NCBI GenBank assembly: GCA_945865745.1
Contig: CAMBFP010000069.1
Location: forward strand, 1-6,041
Length of the DNA: 6,041 nt
Source: Rhizobium sp. Q54
GTDB lineage: Bacteria > Pseudomonadota > Alphaproteobacteria > Rickettsiales > UBA1997
Reading direction: 5' to 3'
Shown here piece by piece: positions 5,992-6,041 of the stretch. The translations under genes were made by a program, and so were the position numbers. How positions within the stretch are numbered: the first letter of the stretch is position 1; each line of letters begins with the position of its first letter. Below the pieces are notes generated by a model. That model had not been told where the DNA came from and ran no database searches. It saw nothing but the letters and a program-made list of their open reading frames with translations.

Positions 5992-6041
5992 ATAATTATA
6001 AACGCTTCGTCGCTTTTCTCGCTTTCGCTCGAAGACGACTC
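5973..6041. repeat. 69-bp direct repeat, copy 2 (reaches window edge)
   Basis: This is an exact copy of 5819-5887, in the same orientation. It ends only because the window ends, so the true repeat may be longer and further 154-bp units may lie outside. It again includes the tRNA 5' segment and the TATAAT (5995-6000). Confidence 0.95.

Noticed and set aside
5819..6041. CRISPR array or phage attachment site as explanation of the direct repeats
   Set aside because: A 69-bp repeat with an 85-bp spacer does not fit CRISPR dimensions, and the repeat copies the 5' rather than the 3' part of the tRNA with no integrase gene in view.

Overview
This 6.0 kb, fairly AT-rich window is bacterial. It carries a Fic protein, an acyltransferase-3/SGNH membrane enzyme and a tRNA-Arg with an encoded CCA end. 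An O-acyltransferase of this type suggests a cell that decorates an exported glycan, but the sequence does not fix a taxon and I do not name one. None of the four protein genes has a strong Shine-Dalgarno sequence in front of its start.

Layout from left to right. At 1-1106 (minus) is a class II Fic AMP-transferase gene whose last codons run off the left edge. A non-coding gap follows, with a 10-bp perfect inverted repeat just upstream of the fic start that could be its operator. Next come two divergent genes of unknown role: a lysine-rich soluble protein of 205 residues (1400-2017, minus) and a membrane protein with an N-terminal zinc ribbon (2075-3349, plus). Nothing supportable lies at 3350-3404.

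The stretch 3405-3738 looks empty at first but reads as two small decayed genes facing each other, their final stops one base apart. On the plus strand is a zinc-ribbon/one-helix membrane protein with an in-frame TAA and one of its four expected cysteines lost. On the minus strand is a helix-turn-helix fragment, also broken by an in-frame TAA. Next, on the minus strand, is a complete 644-residue acyltransferase with a C-terminal SGNH domain (3740-5674), then tRNA-Arg(ACG) (5761-5837).

The right end is the most unusual part. A 69-bp segment comprising the first 19 bases of the tRNA gene plus 50 bp of its 5' flank is repeated exactly 154 bp further on, up to the window edge. The 85 bp between the copies hold three perfect hairpins. 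No coherent multi-gene system is visible. The mix of orphan genes, relics, an envelope-modification gene and a repeat-bearing tRNA locus looks like a variable accessory region beside a tRNA gene.
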